NCBI GenBank assembly: GCA_038049695.1
Contig: CP142451.1
Span: forward strand, 31,666,001 to 31,730,000
Length of the DNA stretch: 64,000 nucleotides
Origin: Cinnamomum chago
Lineage: Eukaryota; Streptophyta; Magnoliopsida; Laurales; Lauraceae
Direction: 5' to 3'
The position numbers and the translations under genes are program-made. Every line of letters starts with the position of its first letter. The first letter of the stretch is position 1. Positions 9,916-22,506 of the stretch are shown here, one piece after another. The notes under the pieces were generated by a model. That model saw only the letters and a program-made list of their open reading frames with translations. It ran no database searches and had not been told where the DNA came from.

Positions 9916-12063
9916 CATGTAATGCAAATCTCGGGAAATGAGGTGAAACAATGAACTATGACAATTCCGGGAAAAATATAAATTTCAGGATCTATTTAAG
10001 TGGATAGGGGTCCCGTATGTCGATTATAATAATTACCTGGTACTCCTTGAGTTAGAAGACATTCCGGGCTCCTTATGCACTTTTACTATTTTCAAAACTT
10101 AACATGAGCTTATGGGTAGCACTAGATGTTACAATAGCAAAAATCAAGATTATCAACGGTCCATCCTAGGCATGACATTAATCCGGAAACATCGAGCAAC
10201 CGATTCAGTCATCGAAAGGAATAGAATTAGCGATAACAAGGAAATAGACTTGTGTTTAGATATAAAGAAGATATCGCGTCGTTCCATCCCGTTCAAGATT
10301 GAAATGGATTGAACTTCGATGCCACCGAACCAACCGTGAGGCGTGTCGGCTCAAGACATTCTCACACATGGTCCAAACAGTCCAAAAAGGGTAGTCAGGG
10401 TCCCACCTAAAACCAAGAATTAGTGTCTAATCAACACCATTCTTTTCTTTTAGTTCCCTAGTCTTAGAGACCTTAGATTATGGTATAATTGGTCTTAACA
10501 CTAAGGTATATACCCCTAGGACTCATAGAAAGCCCAAAGGTTTCCAAAAAAACACAATATCAAATTTCACTAGACTCAAACACAATATCAAATTTCTGTA
10601 CCAGAAATGTACAGGGTCCGATCGATCGGCCCAAAAAGCCTTACTGTTAAAAGACAGGTCGATCGATCGGACCTGGGCGTGCAGTAGGTCCGAGACACTG
10701 ATTTTTCCTCCTCTTTTTCCTTTCCTTCCCAACACTTACACAATCACATAGAACTATAAACAAGATGGTTTAAATACATGTTTCCAAGACATTAAAATGA
10801 GCTAAAGAGCTCCTCATTTCAAGTTTCTCCTTTTTCCATTCTTTCCATTCTTTCCATTCACAATAAATCTCAAGGTGGAGAAAACTCATTCATGTGAAAC
10901 CATTTGAAACCTTGACAATATGATGCATGCATTTTCCAAGCATGAAAAAGAGGGAAATAACTCATCAATAAGCACATTTCGAAATCAATATTAATCATAG
11001 TAAAGACAACTACTAAAATCACCAAAACCCTTAATGAAACAAGATTTTTCTCACAAAACATGTTAATAATCAAAACAATCCATTCATCCACTTGCCTCTG
11101 ACTCTAATCAAGCAAACCAAGCTCCTAATCACCTCTCAAGCTCAAGATCCACAATCTCTACAAAAACCCCCAAAACAAACCCTAAAATGGGTTAAACAAT
11201 GAAATGACAAGGAACCCATTCAATAATCAAGGTGGAGCTTCTCTAAGGCTAGAAGATTACAAATCTAGAAGATGAAGAAGAACACTTACTTGGAAGGTCC
11301 TCTAATGGACAAGGCAAGCTCAAAGGAAGTCTTGTGATGGAGGGTTCTCTTCACAAATGGTATCAATGGAAAGCTTGCAAGATGAGGAAGAAGAAGACGG
11401 TCTCCATTTCGAGTTTGGTGCAAGATTGGTGAGGATTTGAGATGGAGAAGCAAGAAGAAGAAGAGGAAACACAAGAGAAAACCCTAGGCTCAGTTGTGTG
11501 CTGGAGCAATGGAGAGGAAATGAGCAATGAAGGGGATGGGTTCCTCTTATAAACAAGTGAGGTTTGGGTCCCACAACTTAAAGAACTTGGGTGGCTGAAA
11601 TCATCTAATTCGGGACCTCGGATGGATTCGACGAAGAAGGAAGAAATGATCGTCGAAATATCTAGTTTCCAAAAAGTATATGTTTTGCGGGTTTCGGGAA
11701 TATCAAGTTTTGGGTACAGATTTGGTGTGAAATGACTGTTTTGCCCTCCGGGCTGGAAAAACTGAATTTCGGAGCTTCGAATGGGTACGGAGTGAACACG
11801 AAAGTTGTAGGGTTCCTCAAGATGAATGCAACGGGCCAAAAACACAATACGAAACAAATCGGGAAAATCTCACAAGTAAATGCAAAGCCGAAAAGGGAAC
11901 CCCCAAAGGGCCCCACAAGCTACCAAAGCACTCAAAAGCCCAAAACTAGAAGAAAAACCATTCTAGCTCACAAACTCAACCCAACAAATACTAATCCCAC
12001 TAAAAGAACTAATCCACAAATAAAATAACACTAATCCAAGAGATTAGGGGTCGGGTTCTCACA

Positions 12064-12691
12064 CCGACGCACTGTCTGCGTCTCTAAAAATAATTTTCCT
12101 GCATCGTTGAAGACATTTCCTGATGCTTCAATATGTCGGGATATGTATTACTAGCGCTGTGTATGCATCGTCAAATATGTATTCCGATGCTAGTATGTGC
12201 GTCGGCAAATGTATAACCGACGTTGTTATGCGTCGACAGTTAGGTAAATCTATTTCCCAATGCATTCTCTGCGTCGCTAAAAGTAATTTTCATGCGTCGT
12301 TGAAGACATTTCCCAACACTTCGACACGTCGGGATATGTATTACCAGCGTTGTGTATGCATCGTCAAATATGTATTCCGACGTTAGTATTAGCGTCAACA
12401 AATGTATAACCGACGTTGTTATGCGTCGACAGTGAAGTGAGGTTGACCACTAAGTTCAATCTTTTGCCGACGCTGTTGGAATTGCCGACGTTTGGGACGA
12501 CGCACCATTGTGTCGGTGAATGGCCCTTTTTAGCCGACGCTAAACATTATTACGTCGGGAATGGCTTTTCAGGCATTAGGTTGCCGACATGGTGCCGACG
12601 CATTGTACTACGTCTGTAAAGCCTGTCCCGACGCAATTCTGATTTTGCCCGACGCGGTGACTGCGTTGGAAAAACTGTATTTGTTGTAGTG
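12064..12691. repeat. CACTA subterminal repeat array, outer part, and terminal inverted repeat
   Basis: The repeats resume after the CCGAC duplication and run to the element end. The last 34 bases, ending in AACTGTATTTGTTGTAGTG, are nearly the inverse of the sequence starting at 17588, which identifies the terminal inverted repeat of this CACTA family. Confidence 0.9.
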
Positions 12692-13089
12692 CTAACCAAA
12701 ATTCACGAGTGAAGATTTAGATATGGAAGCCAACCACATCTTCCTGTATATGAGATCAATGGCATGTTAAGCATCAAGGATTTCAAAAGGGGCCCTACTT
12801 CCTCTACTGAAGCCCAAGTGAAATCAAAACCTGCTGTGATAACTACCTGTTGTGAGAAACACTTTGCATTCAAACGGTGCAAAATTCCAGTGTAAGAAGC
12901 AATGTGCAAATAGATGTTGAAATACTCTCAAAATGGCAGTTGACAACCTACCCATTTGTGATTACTATTAAAAAGGGCAATCTACCAATCCATGCTCAAA
13001 ATGGGAAATGGTAAACAAAAAGCAAATACATGAAGTTTGAAATGCATAGAAAACTCCTCCACACAAGACAATATTCATGTAAAAAACAC
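12692..13089. other. Short segment between CACTA copy 1 and the Harbinger element
   Basis: About 400 bases of unassigned, probably older, DNA. A minus-strand frame at 12703-12909 is open but I do not recognise its product, and I do not call it a gene. Confidence 0.4.
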
Positions 13090-13092
13090 TAA

Positions 13093-14886
13093 GGGCATGT
13101 TTGGTAAGCAGCCACTCAGAGAAATCATCTTCCTGTTTCCTTGGAATAGAGGAAAACCCATGTTTGGGTATTTTTTTTACAGAGGATTTTTTGGGCCTGA
13201 TGATTTTCAGAATCAACTATAGCATGGATTCTCCCGGTCTGACCTCCCACCATAGGAACAAATGAATCATCACTAAAACAGAAGGCAGTATAAAAGCAAT
13301 CTATTCACAGGTGATTCTTCCTCTCCTCTCTTCTTGCTTTGCCCTAGACATCCCTCTCCAGCGCTTGCAACTTGGGAAGCATCGGAAAAGTCTCTCTCCG
13401 GCCGGCTATTTTCTCTAAACAGGTATGTCTCCCTCTCCCCTGGTCTCTTCCTCTCCCTCTGTCTTCCTCTCCCTCTCTCTTCTTATTTGATGGACAAACC
13501 CCAATCATCTTGTCGTTGGGTTATCTACAGCGATTTCTTCAACCTCTCTCTTGGTTAGAGACTGAGAAGGGGATCTGATCTCATTTGGTCAATCCACTGG
13601 TTGTAGAAAACTGTCAAAGAGGGTTTTTTTTTAGGGCATGTTTTTGTCACCATTTTCCACAGGAAAGGAGATGGTTTTCTGCAAAAAAAATATCATTTTT
13701 CATGCGTCACAGTATACTGTCTTTCTCATGTTTGTCTTCCATGTCATGTAGTTTTGGGGCAAGTATGACTGTGGAGTGGGATTATGAAGAAGGTTCTCTC
13801 TCTGTTAGATACTAGCTGAGCCATTGGTGCTGTTTCAATGTTTTTTTCCAATCATTGGTTGGATCTGCTGAATCTAAAGAGGGGGCAAATTTGCTTTTGG
13901 GATGATATCTTTCAATCTCTATCTGTTTCTATCTCCATCTCTCAACCATATGCATCTACTCCCCTGTAGCATGTGGACAGATCCCTTGTGAGGGAATGGA
14001 TTGTTGAGATCCAAGGGATCAAAGTCCCATGTGCTAAAACCAACCATTATGTCTCGATGGATAGATTCAAAATCACCTTGCTGTCTTGCCTTGTCCTGGA
14101 ACCAAGAAAATGGTTGTTTTCATGACACTATCATTACTGAGAATGCTCTTACAAGAGGAAAAGAACATTGTTAATAAATGTGAATAAAGATAATATAAGT
14201 ACTTATTTGCAACATGGTTTATAACTTTACATGCATTTTTCTTTATCATCAACTTTTAGAAGTGTATCCATTGTATAGGAACTGAAGCAAACTCATCATC
14301 CGTGGAGAATTTTTCCAGCAGTTAAATATTTGATTGGCATTGATTATTGGGGTTAACTATAGTCAAACCAATAGTCGCTAAAAGAATAAAAGGCTTTGAT
14401 ATGATTGAAGAAGTCCCTGCTGGGGCCTATGAGCTTGTGTTCCTTTTGAATCTTTATATACATATAGTTCCCGAGTGCCTCTGGATGTGCATCAAACACT
14501 CTATTTTGAGTGTTTTAGCAGAAGGGAACATTATGTCATGCTGCATGATTTTGATTGCTAATGAACATTAGCAACATAGCAGGTAGGTGTGGGTACTATT
14601 TTTTAAACTTTTCTACTCTGAATCACTATTTGGGAATTGGGATTAGTGGAGATGGGTGTACTCTCTACAGTTATTGTTTCTTGGTTGATAAATTTTTTTA
14701 TATGCTGTTAACACTATACGTAAAATAGTCAAGTATCCTTCGACTATAGATTTGGATTGCTTGCTTCATTGTTTAGGGGTCATTCAAGAAATCGGTTTAG
14801 TGGAGATATGTATAATGTTATTGTTTCTTGGTTGATATTTTTTTCTTATGTGCTTCCTTGGTTGTTAACACTATGTAAAATGTAGA
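13093..14886 (+). other. 5' region of the Harbinger element
   Basis: Contains the terminal inverted repeat and a CT-rich stretch (about 13310-13500) like a plant leader or promoter region. The open frames here are short and overlap with no recognisable product. Confidence 0.45.
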
Positions 14887-15780
14887 ATGTCTGAACCAAG
14901 TAGCTCTCAAGCTACAAACAGGTCAGCATAAAAAAACATGAAGTGGACTGATGCACATGATGAAGTGCTTCTCCTCATCATGCTTGACATGCGAAAAGAA
15001 GGGAAATTTATCCCCGGAGGCTTTACGTCGGAGGGATGGGGTCTTATTACAAGACAAATGCTTACAGTACATGGGCCTGAATTTTCTAAAGACAAGTTGA
15101 AGAATAGGTTCAAGAGCTACAAAAAATGGTATAGAGCTATGAAATCCATATTAAATCTGAGTGGGTTTGGATGGGATGAAGAAAGGAAAAAAGTCACGGC
15201 TGAAGAAGGGGTTTGGGATGATTATATTGCGGTGAGATTTTTATTTATTTTTTGTATGGATTTTGTTTTTATTATATATAAGAATGGATTGTGGGTTAAC
15301 ATGCATGGAATGCAGGCACATCCTGGACATAGTATGTATAGGACTAGGCGTATGCCCGACTACATTCTCATGTGTGAAATATTCGGCGACTCAATTGCTG
15401 ATGGTCGAGAGGAATTTGTCACTAATGACGTTCCTCAATCACCACCATCTGTACATGTCAATGCCTTGGGTGATAATGACATGGATGCTGATGATGATGG
15501 CACCCCCCAAAATGAGGAGGCTAGAGATGAGCACGTCTCTTCAATTAGAGGGCGTAGCGCGTCATCTGGAGGATCATCCCGTCAAATAACAAGGCGCCAA
15601 AGCACAGGGGATGCAATGGTGGCAGTTGTAGGGCGTATGGCAGATGTTGTAGATGCAATTTCAAGGAATACAACTTCAACTAAAACCCTTCAGAAGGAGG
15701 TATGGGAAGCACTGCTGCCAATTGATTTGGAAATGAGGATCAAGATGAAAGCATTTGAACAACTTGGAGATGAAGTGTAG
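14887..15780 (+). pseudogene. Harbinger ORF1, Myb/SANT-like (Myb_DNA-bind_3) protein, early stop
   Basis: The N-terminus is a trihelix/SANT-like DNA-binding domain: MKWTDAHDEVLLLIMLDM, then FKSYKKWYRAMKSIL and GVWDDYIA, then AHPGHSMYRTRRMPDY. ORF1 proteins of PIF/Harbinger elements bind element ends and help bring the transposase to the nucleus (family knowledge). An 84-base intron (15232-15315, GTGAGA to TGCAG) is spliced between GVWDDYIA and AHPGH. It is a multiple of three with no stop, so both forms are readable. The natural ATG at 14887 is followed in frame by TAA at 14929-14931. Starting at the in-frame ATG 14938 gives 252 residues when spliced. The C-terminus (MAVVGRMADVVDAIS-type helix and QKEVWEALLPI) resembles host L10-interacting MYB-domain proteins. 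It could be weakly functional from the second ATG. Confidence 0.75.
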
Positions 15781-16221
15781 GCCTCACAGTTTCTGGCCTT
15801 AGATAACGATACCCGCAAGATCTATGTTCTTGGCAGCCTTGACCTTATGTAATTTGTTGCTATGGGTTGTTATCTCATAATTATATTTTGTGCTTTTGAT
15901 TATGGTAGTTATATTGGACTCGTTTACACTTTTCTTTCTTATTTTGAAATGTCATCTTTTGAAATGTTATGGATATTATTATTGCTTTGTAGGATGTTTG
16001 GACAAGGAATGACATTTAATTTATGTGGAGTGTTAAGATCTTTTTTTAATTAATTTGTCTGATGTTTGGGATGTCAATGACTTTTATTCATTAGCTTGGA
16101 ATGTTGATTATATCTTTTACTAATTTTTGTTCAGTTTGGACAAAGATTGACTCTAATTTATTTTCTTGGAATGCCATTGATACTTTTATTAATCGATTGT
16201 TTTGTTATCTTCACCTGCAGC

Positions 16222-16491
16222 ATGGATAGACAAGAACCTTTGTTACTAATAACACAACTTGTAACGACAATATGTATCTTATGGTACCGTTATTAGTATC
16301 TTATCAAAGATAAAGTTCATGAATCCGCACAAAGTGGAATGACTTATCTCAATGAGATATTGACTGGACACCCCCGTAAATGTCTTGACATTTTTAGAAT
16401 ATGCAGTGGTTGTTTTCTGCTATTGGCCAATGAGCTCAAGCGTAGGGACCTTTTGAGAGACTCTCGCAGGGTGATAAGTGAAGTAGTTTGA
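16222..16491 (+). pseudogene. Harbinger ORF2 N-terminal fragment (HARBI1-like transposase)
   Basis: It starts MDRQEPLLLITQ after a CTGCAG acceptor-like site. After one in-frame TAG it reads ILTGHPRKCLDIFRICSGCF and ELKRRDLLRDSRRVISE, the conserved N-terminal region of plant HARBI1/PIF transposases (compare the usual LLxGHPxRCYxxFRM and ELxxRGLLxDSR pattern). The DDE nuclease domain is not found in the remaining element DNA on either side of the retrotransposon, so this is a deletion remnant. Confidence 0.72.
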
Positions 16492-17163
16492 TGGAGGAGT
16501 CTGTGCTTTTTATTCTTTTTCATGCTTTCGTATCATATGATTATGTTGTTAATTTCCACTTGTATTATATCATAAATGAAGATTATTTGACTCTGCATTT
16601 AGGCATTTGAGTTCGTGGCCTTTTCACAATGGATTTTTAATAGGTTGTGTCTTTCTAGCTACATAACAGCCCGGTCATCTAATAAATTAAATGTTAGTTG
16701 CAGCTGAAATCTTACACCCATGTCAAAGTCTTGTTCTTTGTTTCTTTGTTTTCTTTGAATGAATGGTCTCATTGAAGTTTTGTAGGGAAGCTCTTATTCA
16801 TGTGTTTATCCATTAAAATCTTGATGTCATTTGGTATTACATTAAAATTGGATTTCCTTCATGTTGTTTGACTTTCATGAAAAATGGACTTTGGTCTGGT
16901 TACAATGATGGAGGCTGGCCTGAATGCTGTAGTCAATCTGGCTTACATATAAAAAATGTACCATTTTCATATTCAGTTGAAGAGTTGCTGAATGTAATAT
17001 TTCAGTGTGGATAATTCTTGTTTTTTTTTTTTATCTAAGCCATTTCGTGTACCCTGATTTTATTTTCCTGCAGATTGCATCCTTGATTGGAATGCTTGAA
17101 AGGTATTCGCCATCCTTAAGTTGCAGCTCTTCATCACTACGCAATCATAGGAAAGGGTTGTTT
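16492..17163. other. Unassigned Harbinger interior up to the retrotransposon
   Basis: A/T-rich with no recognisable coding sequence. TTTTCCTGCAG near 17073 would be a splice acceptor but the sequence after it matches nothing I know. It ends with TGTTT (17159-17163), the left target duplication of the retrotransposon. Confidence 0.45.
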
Positions 17164-17587
17164 TGAAAGTCCTTGGGATCCTAACCCTAGAGGGGGGGGG
17201 GGGGTGAATAGGGTGAGCTACAACTATGACCAATTATGACCAATTTTAACTTCTTAACATAAACTAGTCACATGTGATGATTAATCATACAATATGCGGA
17301 AGCTAATACAAAAACAATCACCACACAACAATCACCACAACACAATATTTATAGTGGTTCGGCCAACGTGCCTACATCCACTACCGGCTTGTGATCCAAT
17401 CACCCCACCGGATTTCCACTATTTATGCTTTTTACTAGGCTAAGCAATAACCCTTACAATGTTGTTTTTCTAGGCTAAACAACAACCTCTCAATGTGCTT
17501 TTATAGGCTAAGCAATAACCTTACAAGATGCTTTTCTTAGGCTAAGCAATAACCTTACACAATGCTTTTCTTAGGCTAAGCAATAAC
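17164..17587 (-). repeat. 3' LTR of the gag-only element, part 1
   Basis: Matches 40517-40938 of the other LTR. It starts with TGAAAGTCCTTGGGATCC and a run of 13 G (11 in the other LTR) before GTGAATAGG-type sequence, and ends at AATAAC where the CACTA element is inserted. Confidence 0.95.
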
Positions 17588-18810
17588 CACTACAACAAAA
17601 TACAGTTTTTCCAACGCGGTCACCGCGTCTGGAAAAATCAGAATTGCGTCGGGACAGGCTTTACCGACGTAGTACAATGCGTCGACACCACGTCGGCAAC
17701 CAAATGCCTGGAAAACCATTCCCGACGTAATAATGTTTAGCGTCGGGAAAAAATGGTCATTTACCGACGCAATGGTGCGTCGTCCCAACCGTCGGCAATT
17801 CCAACAGCGTCGGCAAAACATCAAACTTAGTGGTCAACCTCACTTCACTGCCGACGCTAAACAACGTCGGTTAAACATTTGCCGACGCTAATAGTAGCGT
17901 CGGAATACATCTTTGACGACGCATACAAAACGCCGGTAATACATATCCCGACGTGTCGAAGCGTCGGGAAATGTCTTCAACGACACATGTAAATTACTAT
18001 TAGCGACGTAGGGAATGCGTCGGGCAATAGATTTACCTAACTGCTGACGCATAACAACGTCGGTTATACATTTGCCGACGCACATACAAGCATCGGAATA
18101 CATGTTTGACGACGCATACACAACGCCGGTAATAGATATCCCGACGTATTGAAGCATCGGGAAATGTCTTCAACGACGCAGGAAAATTATTTTTAGAGAC
18201 GCAGACAGTGCGTCGGGAAATAGATGTATCTAATTTCCAACGCATAATAACATCGGTTATACATTTGCCAACGCACATATTAGCGTCGGAATACATATTT
18301 ATCGACGCATGCACAACGCCGGTAATAGATATCCCGACGTATTGAAGCATCGGGAAATGTCTTCAACGACGCAGGAAAATTATTTTTAGAGACGCAGACA
18401 GTGCGTCGGGAAATAGATGTATCTAATTTCCAACGCATAATAACATCGGTTATACATTTGCCAACGCACATATTAGCGTCGGAATACATATTTAACGACG
18501 CATACACAATGTCAGTAATACATATCCCGACGTGTTGAAGCATCGGGCTATGTCGTTAACGACGCAGGAAAATTACTTTTGGCTACCGAAGAGTGCGTCG
18601 GAAAATAGTTTTACGTCATTGCCGACGCATAATAACGTCGGTTATACATTTGCCAACACACATACTAGCGTCGTAATACATATTTGACGACGCATACACA
18701 GCGCCAGTCATACATATTCCAACGTGTTAATGCATCGAGAAAAGTCTCCAACGCGGGTATGAAATTTAATTTTGGCGACGCAGAGAGTGCATTGGGAAAT
18801 AACTTTTCTT
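17588..18810. repeat. Left terminal and subterminal 193-base repeats of the composite CACTA
   Basis: After the terminal repeat, a unit marked by CGGTTATACATTTGCC recurs at 18061, 18254, 18447 and 18639, with a first diverged copy at 17868, so the period is 192-193 bases. Units two and three are almost identical. Each holds several CGACGC and GCGTCGG motifs in both orientations. Reading frames through it are repeat artefacts. Confidence 0.93.
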
Positions 18811-19175
18811 ATCAATTAAGAAATAATTGAAAAAATTAGGAAAAATTCCTGTACAATATTTTCCTGTTCAAATCTACATTTTCAACATTGCACAAACATA
18901 AGTATTGATAAACAACAAATAATCTCACATTCATCATGTAACAATAAAAAATAATGACTCATCAATAAACTAAAACCAATCATAAAAATTGTCCATGCCA
19001 CATAAAATGTAATATCCCATGTAAAAAAAAAAGTCAAATATCTCAATAAATTAAATCTCAACTAAAATCTAATCATCATCAAATATCCAAAGTACACCAT
19101 GAAACACGGCCAGCAAGGAGCAAAATGAACTTGTTAGAGGGATGACCCATGCCAATTCATAAAACCATCAAATCC
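18811..19175 (-). other. 3' flank of the CACTA second gene, copy 2
   Basis: Collinear with 7037-7430 of copy 1 on the opposite strand; non-coding. Confidence 0.7.
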
Positions 19176-19822
19176 TTATCTTTCGGAGGAGCCCGAACCA
19201 TCCATACCGACCCGGGAAAGCAGCAACTGAATCTGACTCTGCATTTGATTCTGCATAGCTGCCTGATCTTGCATTTGCTTCTGCGAGTCCTCATACTGTC
19301 GCCGCAACTCTTCTTGTGCTTTCAAAGAATCAGCTAGTTGCTGCCGTAGGGTGCTTATCTCAAAAGACATCAAGATACCACTAGAAGATGATGATGGGCC
19401 CCTCGAGCGGTACCCTTGCCTCCTTGCAACCCTTTTCCCTAGCAGATTCTCAATCACCTGTTGCTCAGCCACTGGAGAGTTAATTTCAGGCTGCGACAGT
19501 GCATCTTCCATTCTTCGCTGCATTATCAAAGCATTCAAATATGTCATGTAATTAATATATGTTAGGCAACTGAAATAAGAAAACAAAGATCCATGCAAAG
19601 TTTGGTTATGAAACAACTCACATGTGTTTCCTCAGCATGATCTGTGATCCATTTGTTCTTCTTCTTGCTATAGTGTCGTTGTCGATATAAATCAGGTTGA
19701 GATGGAGGATCCTGTTGCTCATCTGCCTGCATGATCGAGAACTGGGCTGCAAATGATCGGGATCCAGATGTATGAAGCGTCTTCACTTTACTCCGGCTCT
19801 CTTTATTTCTCTGTGACTTGCG
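19176..19822 (-). CDS. CACTA second gene, last two exons (Transposase_24-like), intact but partial
   Basis: Two exons on the minus strand: 19822-19622 (67 codons, KVKTLHTSGSRSFAAQF to AEETH) and 19517-19176 (RRMEDALSQPEINSPV, a Ser-rich patch, a Gln-rich coiled segment, GSGSSER then stop), with a 104-base GT-AG intron (19518-19621). There is no stop or frameshift, unlike the homologous exons at 4635-7036. Similarity to copy 1 ends near 19946, so the rest of the gene is missing and no full protein can be made. It marks the left end of the composite element as a 3' end. Confidence 0.85.
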
Positions 19823-19946
19823 CTGAAAATTACAAGTAATAGATAATGAATTGAGTAAGTAAATTTTTATAATAATGGCGATAAAAATATTTATAAATAT
19901 TTATAATAATAGACATAAAAGGGCACACACACACCTAAAAGATAGG

Positions 19947-22506
19947 GAGGCATTGCTGATCACATAACAGAGAAACTTTGGCATTGTTGAATACTGCAGA
20001 ATATCATGAAAGCTTACCTAAGCAGTATGGCCCTCCATCCATTTTCTTTGGGGTGTCTTTGTAAGGTTATGTTATAATAAGTGTTACCAGAACACATTAG
20101 AATGTTACATAGGATATTGGTGAGAAATAAAAAAGACAAGGCAGAATTGAATTGATTTTTAAGGAAAACTTGTTATTAACTCAACCGAGTTTAAAATCAA
20201 AGAAAAAACTTTGGAATTATTTATGCTTCACTTGGTTTTTCCTTTCTAATCAATGGGAACATCAATAGTTCCACTTGAAGCATACCAAATCCTTATAACT
20301 TCAGAAAGTACAAAAATAACAACAACAAAAAAATTCAGTCAATCGTTTGATTTTGGAACAAAGATCCACCCATTGTAGTGAAATCCATAGCACATAAGAG
20401 ATTGACAATTGGAATTCTTGTATCACTGGCATGATGTTATTCTTATCCGGTGAGAAAAAAAAAAAGTAGATTAGGAAATCACATACCACTCCAACTCAAA
20501 TAGAAATCAGTTAAAAAAAGAGAGAAAAAAACAATCCCAAAAGCCCTAATCACAGACCACTTCAGATCAAGATAAATCACATACAAACAGTGCAAGAAAT
20601 CAATACTAGATTTCCTTCGCATGAAGGCCCCTTTTCCTTCTGTAATAATTGACTTCCATCAAGAGTGCTTAATTGGGCTTCATGGGGCTTGTTATAGTGT
20701 GTTGGGTGGTTTTATGTTGCATTTTGCATCATATATAGAGGATGCAATGTTATTGTGGCTGTATTGTTGTGTATTCTTCCCTACCATTGTTGCTGCTGCT
20801 TGTACCTTTATTATCCATATATATATATATATATATATATTTTCATTTGAGTGGGACTTGACAATTGAGCAGGGCGGACCCAGGTGTTAAAACACGGGAG
20901 GTGAAATTTGAGAAACCACTTGTGTAAAATCTTAAAATATTTAATTTTATATTCCCTGCCCCCTCTGCCATTGGAACTGTGGATGGCTTTATTTATTTAT
21001 TTTTATTTTTTATTTTACAAGGATGAAGTCTCCTGGATGGAGCACACATGATTCAACACTTTCCTCTCGTGTTTTTTTAAGCTGACAGAGAACATATATA
21101 TTATAAAAAGAAGTCTGTTAACAGAGTGGCTAACAGTAAAAGATACATACGTTCTGTTCCATTGCATCCTTCCATGCTGTCTTCCGTCACATAGACTGCC
21201 TTCACTAGCAAGAAGGATTATGGGAGAGAGGAGAGAGCAATTCAATGTCCTCTGTGCAAGAGTACATTGCATGGTCTTGAACCCCTAGAAACTACAAACC
21301 TCTTCTAAGACAAGAACAACTACCTGGTGCAAGCAGAGAGTGCAGAGCAGGCCAAGAGGCCAGTTGAATTTGTGCAAGTACGCTGTGAAACTATATACTC
21401 TAAAGCAATATGAATCTGAAGCCATGCCAAAACCAATCGCTTGTGGCTGATTTTCTATTATTTTCTTTTCTTGTACCGCCGTTTGGTGGTTTCCAGGTTT
21501 CATGAGCTGCACACAAGGGAATGTCTCTGATATGGTTGGTTGCTAGGGATGCTCATCGGCCGGATTGGGCAAGCTGAGACATATTCAGGCCCTACCGTAA
21601 TTTAGAAACACAGACCAGTATCAGGCCCAGGCCTAAGATGAGCTTTAAATGTCAGTCCTGATCATGACTATAATTAAAGAGACTTGAAACAGTCGCCAAT
21701 TGAAAAAAGGTGATTAGTCCCTGTTCTTTTTTTTTTTTTTTTTCTTCTTTTGATTGCTTTTTAGGAAAGTTAGACATTAGATTATTGTAGAAGGCAAACA
21801 TATAATGCACAACAATAATCCAAATGCACTGTACCAGTAAAGACACCAGCTATAAAAAGTATATGGTGACCTGCAACTCACCTAGGAAAAGCCCAGGCAC
21901 AAGCAAAAAAGGCGATTAGACCCTTAGAAGATGCAGTTAAACGTCCCTTCGAATGGGTGGTGTCAAGCTTTCAAGTGGGGCCTATTCAAAATTGCGCAAG
22001 GTCCAATTGCATGCATTTTCTAGAAGCCCTAATCACTTGTATCTTAAGTGACGACTCACTTCTTAAATGTTATTATTGTACAAATCCTTTCTCATGATTG
22101 GGGGCAGCCTCTAATAACTCCCTGAATGTTTCACATAAACAGATCATTAAAAAGAACCTGAAAACTACAGGTTAACTGCTCTGAAAATCCTTCTCCATTT
22201 GACACCAATAAAACTCTCTCTCCCTTGGTAGTCCAAGTTCGGTCACCAACCCTTTGGAAAGTTGCCACGATGGTGTGGTTTATCTAACTTTATATGCATC
22301 CATATGGGCCTTTGGGTAGACCCAAAATAAAATACAGTTATTGGATCAGTATGCAGAGGATGATGGATGATGCCCCTGGGCCAATAAATTAGTTCATGCT
22401 GTGTGATTAACTGGGGATCTATATAAATTAAGTTTGATCTACTGAGCAACACAAGCACAACAACCCCGTACTAAGTATGTTAAGAAGAGAAAAATGTCTC
22501 TGATAG
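19947..22506. other. Unassigned cargo DNA left of the LOG fragment
   Basis: No gene recognised. A TA microsatellite lies at about 20818-20840. TAGGGATGCTCATCGGCCGG near 21545 resembles the end of a hAT-type MITE (compare 57125), but no partner end was found. A T-run (21729-21743) and scattered short frames complete it. Confidence 0.4.

Larger units (their letters stand above)
8001..12063 (-). mobile_element. Putative solo LTR, 4.06 kb, long-LTR (probably gypsy chromovirus) type
   Basis: Starts TGTCATGCCCCCGAACC, ends GGTTCTCACA, and is flanked by the 5-base duplication CCGAC (7996-8000 and 12064-12068). No gag, pol or internal LTR boundary was found, so a solo LTR is the simplest reading; a large non-autonomous element is the alternative. 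On the minus strand a TTTATAAG TATA-like box (11546-11553) is followed by leader-like sequence with CCTAGGGTTTTC. That, and the TGTGAG start shared with the element at 44390-47706, suggests minus orientation. Two CGATCGATCGG palindromes lie at about 10617-10632 and 10660-10675. Confidence 0.75.
1..12691 (+). mobile_element. Right part of a decayed CACTA (En/Spm) element, gene strand +
   Basis: The element enters from the left edge. In order it shows a TNP2/DUF4216 tail, a Transposase_24-like second gene in several exons (801-1977, 4635-7036), a captured TPD1-like exon on the opposite strand, and a subterminal array of CGACGC/GCGTCGG repeats. It ends at 12691 with TTGTTGTAGTG, the inverse of the CACTACAACAA start seen at 17588. 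The array is interrupted at 8001-12063 by a putative solo LTR. The three bases after the end are CTA; the matching left duplication is outside the window. The coding parts carry four in-frame stops and one frameshift, so this copy cannot make its own transposase. Confidence 0.9.

Noticed and set aside
12123..12386. Cys-rich frame starting MLQYVGICITSAVYASS, with look-alikes at 7862-8047, 17888-18157, 18033-18350 and 18280-18543
   Set aside because: These recurring small proteins are translations of the CACTA subterminal repeats, found on whichever strand the array runs. The similarity reflects the DNA repeat, not a gene family.
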